From CADEEN01 sp963840805 (GTDB lineage Bacteria; Pseudomonadota; Gammaproteobacteria; Burkholderiales; Burkholderiaceae_C): a stretch of DNA of 64,000 bases. A model generated the notes under the pieces. It saw only the letters and a program-made list of their open reading frames with translations. It did not search any database and had not been told where the DNA came from. Each line of letters starts with the position of its first letter. Within the stretch, counting starts at the first letter, position 1. The stretch spans positions 1 through 64,000 of the forward strand of contig CAWJAJ010000001.1 in NCBI GenBank assembly GCA_963840805.1. Reading direction: 5' to 3'. Shown piece after piece: positions 62,691 through 64,000 of this stretch. The position numbers were made by a program, and so were the translations under genes.

Positions 62691-64000
62691 CGATCGCTCC
62701 TTCGCTGCGTTCGTTCTTGCCGTAGCGCACCGGCCGCAGTTCGCGCAGTGCGGTGAAGCTCTTCTTCACCCATTCGTCGTACAGCCCCGACACGGCACGG
62801 CGGGCGTTGACTTCGTGCAACTCGGTGGCCTTCTCCTCGAACGGAAAAGCCTGCTCCTCGAGCATCACGTTGTACTGTTCGAGGGCGGGCTTCTTCAGGC
62901 CCTTGGGCCGCTGCGATTGCAGCAAGGCCTTGCCGAAGTCCTGGTACAGCGCCGCGGTGTGGAACGTGGCGGCGGTGACGACCTCGGGCACACCGTACTC
63001 CGAGGCCTGGGCGTAGGCCTGCAGCACGGTCTCCATCTTGGCTTTCTTCAGCTTGAGCTGGCGCGCCAGTGGCTCGACCAGCGCCACCTTGCGGTAGTCG
63101 TCGAGTGTGGGCTGCGTGAGCGCGAGCGCGGCCAGGCCGCCGAGCGTGCGTGTGCGATCGGTGCGTGCGGCGCCGGCGCGCTGATCGGCGTCGCGGATCT
63201 CGCGCATCAGGGCGAACTCGCGTGCTGCATTGCCATCGACCTTGGCGCCCTTGGCCAGGCGCCAGCGCGCCTCGAGATTGCGCTCGAGCGGCTCGGCATA
63301 CTGCTTCGCGTAGAGCGTGTAGACGCGTGCGGCGCTGTCCCGGGCCCCGGCCTTCTCGTGCAATTCGGCGGCCTGCCACAACGATTCGCGGGCCAGTCGC
63401 GGATCGGTCTGCGCCGCCGCGATGCGCTCGAACTCGGCGGCGGCCGGGCCCCAGCGCTGCTGCTCGAGGTAGATCGCGGCCAGCTTGCCAGGCACCTCGG
63501 CCTGCAGCGCGTGTCTCGGGAAACTGGCGCGGAAGGCCTCGAGCGTGCGCGCCGCGCCGTCCCAGTCCTTCAGGGCGATCAGCGTGGCCGCGGCGTCGAT
63601 CTGCGCCGCCGCGTGCACGCCGGACTGCGGCGCCACCGCGGCCACGCGATCGAACTGCGCCAGCGCCTCGCGGGCCTTTCCGGCCTCGCGCAATTGTTCG
63701 CCTTGCTTGAAGATCGCCGCGGCCTGGCGCTCGACCATCTCGCTGCGCCCGGCCGCGTTGGGCGCCGTCAGCGCCAGCACCTGGGCATAGCCGCGCTCGG
63801 CGTCGGCGAAGCGCGCCTTGTCGAACGCCACGTGCGCGACCACCGTCCACGCCACACGGCGCTGCTCGGCGGCCGCCGGCGGGTGCGAGCGTGAGCACCT
63901 GCTGCGCGACGCGCTCGGCGGCGTCGTGGTCGGGCTTCGCGAACAGCTTCTCGGCAGCCACCGTGAGCACCGGGCCGACGCGCGGATCGGCCTTGAACTC
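62677..64000 (-). CDS. Large TPR-like protein of the motor cluster (5'-partial, one frameshift)
   Basis: The C-terminal 440 or so residues of a helical-repeat protein. Its start lies beyond the window end. Repeats with TPR-like A/Y/A spacing run throughout (for example VAFDKARFADAERGYAQVLA, QIDAAATLIALKDWDGAART, GKLAAIYLEQQRWGPAAAEF). The non-repeat C-terminus LKKPALEQYNVMLEEQAFPF then FEEKATELHEVN is distinctive and has no family I can name. A one-base shift lies near 63,875. The gene is the most upstream visible member of the ExbB/ExbD/TonB-like operon. Confidence 0.8.
   Translation of the reverse strand, partial: SSRPIRASARCSRWLPRSCSRSPTTTPPSASRSRCSRSHPPAAAEQRRVAWTVVAHVAFDKARFADAERGYAQVLALTAPNAAGRSEMVERQAAAIFKQGEQLREAGKAREALAQFDRVAAVAPQSGVHAAAQIDAAATLIALKDWDGAARTLEAFRASFPRHALQAEVPGKLAAIYLEQQRWGPAAAEFERIAAAQTDPRLARESLWQAAELHEKAGARDSAARVYTLYAKQYAEPLERNLEARWRLAKGAKVDGNAAREFALMREIRDADQRAGAARTDRTRTLGGLAALALTQPTLDDYRKVALVEPLARQLKLKKAKMETVLQAYAQASEYGVPEVVTAATFHTAALYQDFGKALLQSQRPKGLKKPALEQYNVMLEEQAFPFEEKATELHEVNARRAVSGLYDEWVKKSFTALRELRPVRYGKNERSEGAIDAIR

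Overview
This window is GC-rich chromosomal DNA from a betaproteobacterium. The order Burkholderiales, near the Rubrivivax/Leptothrix/Methylibium group, is the best guess. It rests on gene orders typical of that group (smc-zipA-ligA and a dapC-dapD-pilU-dapE-prmB run), the DUF2868/DUF3482 pair and the base composition. That placement is inference, not a database result. No phage genes, transposases, rRNA or tRNA genes or CRISPR array were seen.

Layout. (1) 1-19,007: the 3' part of a giant secreted VCBS/RTX adhesin. About 39 tandem 360-bp (120-aa) repeats fill the first 14 kb: about 14 diverged, indel-ridden units, then 25 almost identical ones. (2) 19,140-22,389: its likely type I secretion ABC transporter and HlyD-type adaptor. 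(3) 22.4-29.2 kb, + strand: a small exported protein, a DUF2868 membrane protein with a DUF3482 GTPase, a GST, a decapitated Rieske oxygenase (- strand) and an iron-containing alcohol dehydrogenase of the HOT type. (4) 29.3-37.5 kb, - strand: an operon-like block queF, SET-domain methyltransferase, dapC, dapD, pilU, dapE, prmB, yheS-like ABC-F. (5) 37.6-46.7 kb, + strand: smc, a 474-bp near-perfect palindrome, zipA, ligA, a Mak-like sugar kinase, an exported hydratase-fold protein and a peptide deformylase. (6) 47.4-50.9 kb: a FecR/DUF6600-like proline-rich protein, a SAM methyltransferase and a trypsin-like protease. (7) 51.0-57.3 kb: a divergent hexonate (gluconate/galactonate) catabolic island with a FadR-type regulator and a matched pair of inverted operator candidates. 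(8) 57.4-58.8 kb: tesA and a ybbA-like ATPase whose start codons interlock. (9) 58.8-64 kb, - strand: a TPR / ExbB / ExbD / ExbD / AgmX-TonB cluster, an uncharacterised energised envelope machine that resembles Agl/Tol/Ton motors. It is the best candidate here for an undescribed system.

How the parts work together. The PrtD/HlyD pair should export the giant adhesin through an outer-membrane TolC-like channel that lies outside the window. The dap genes make meso-diaminopimelate for lysine and peptidoglycan. smc, zipA and ligA serve chromosome and division functions. The hexonate enzymes should feed D-galactonate, D-mannonate/gluconate and 5-keto-gluconate towards 2-keto-3-deoxy acids or 6-phosphogluconate.

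Quality caveat. Single-base indels break many genes that cells need (smc, ligA, dapC, dapD, pilU, queF). They are more likely sequence errors than biology. Gene coordinates below span the whole frameshifted locus where the family match continues across frames.
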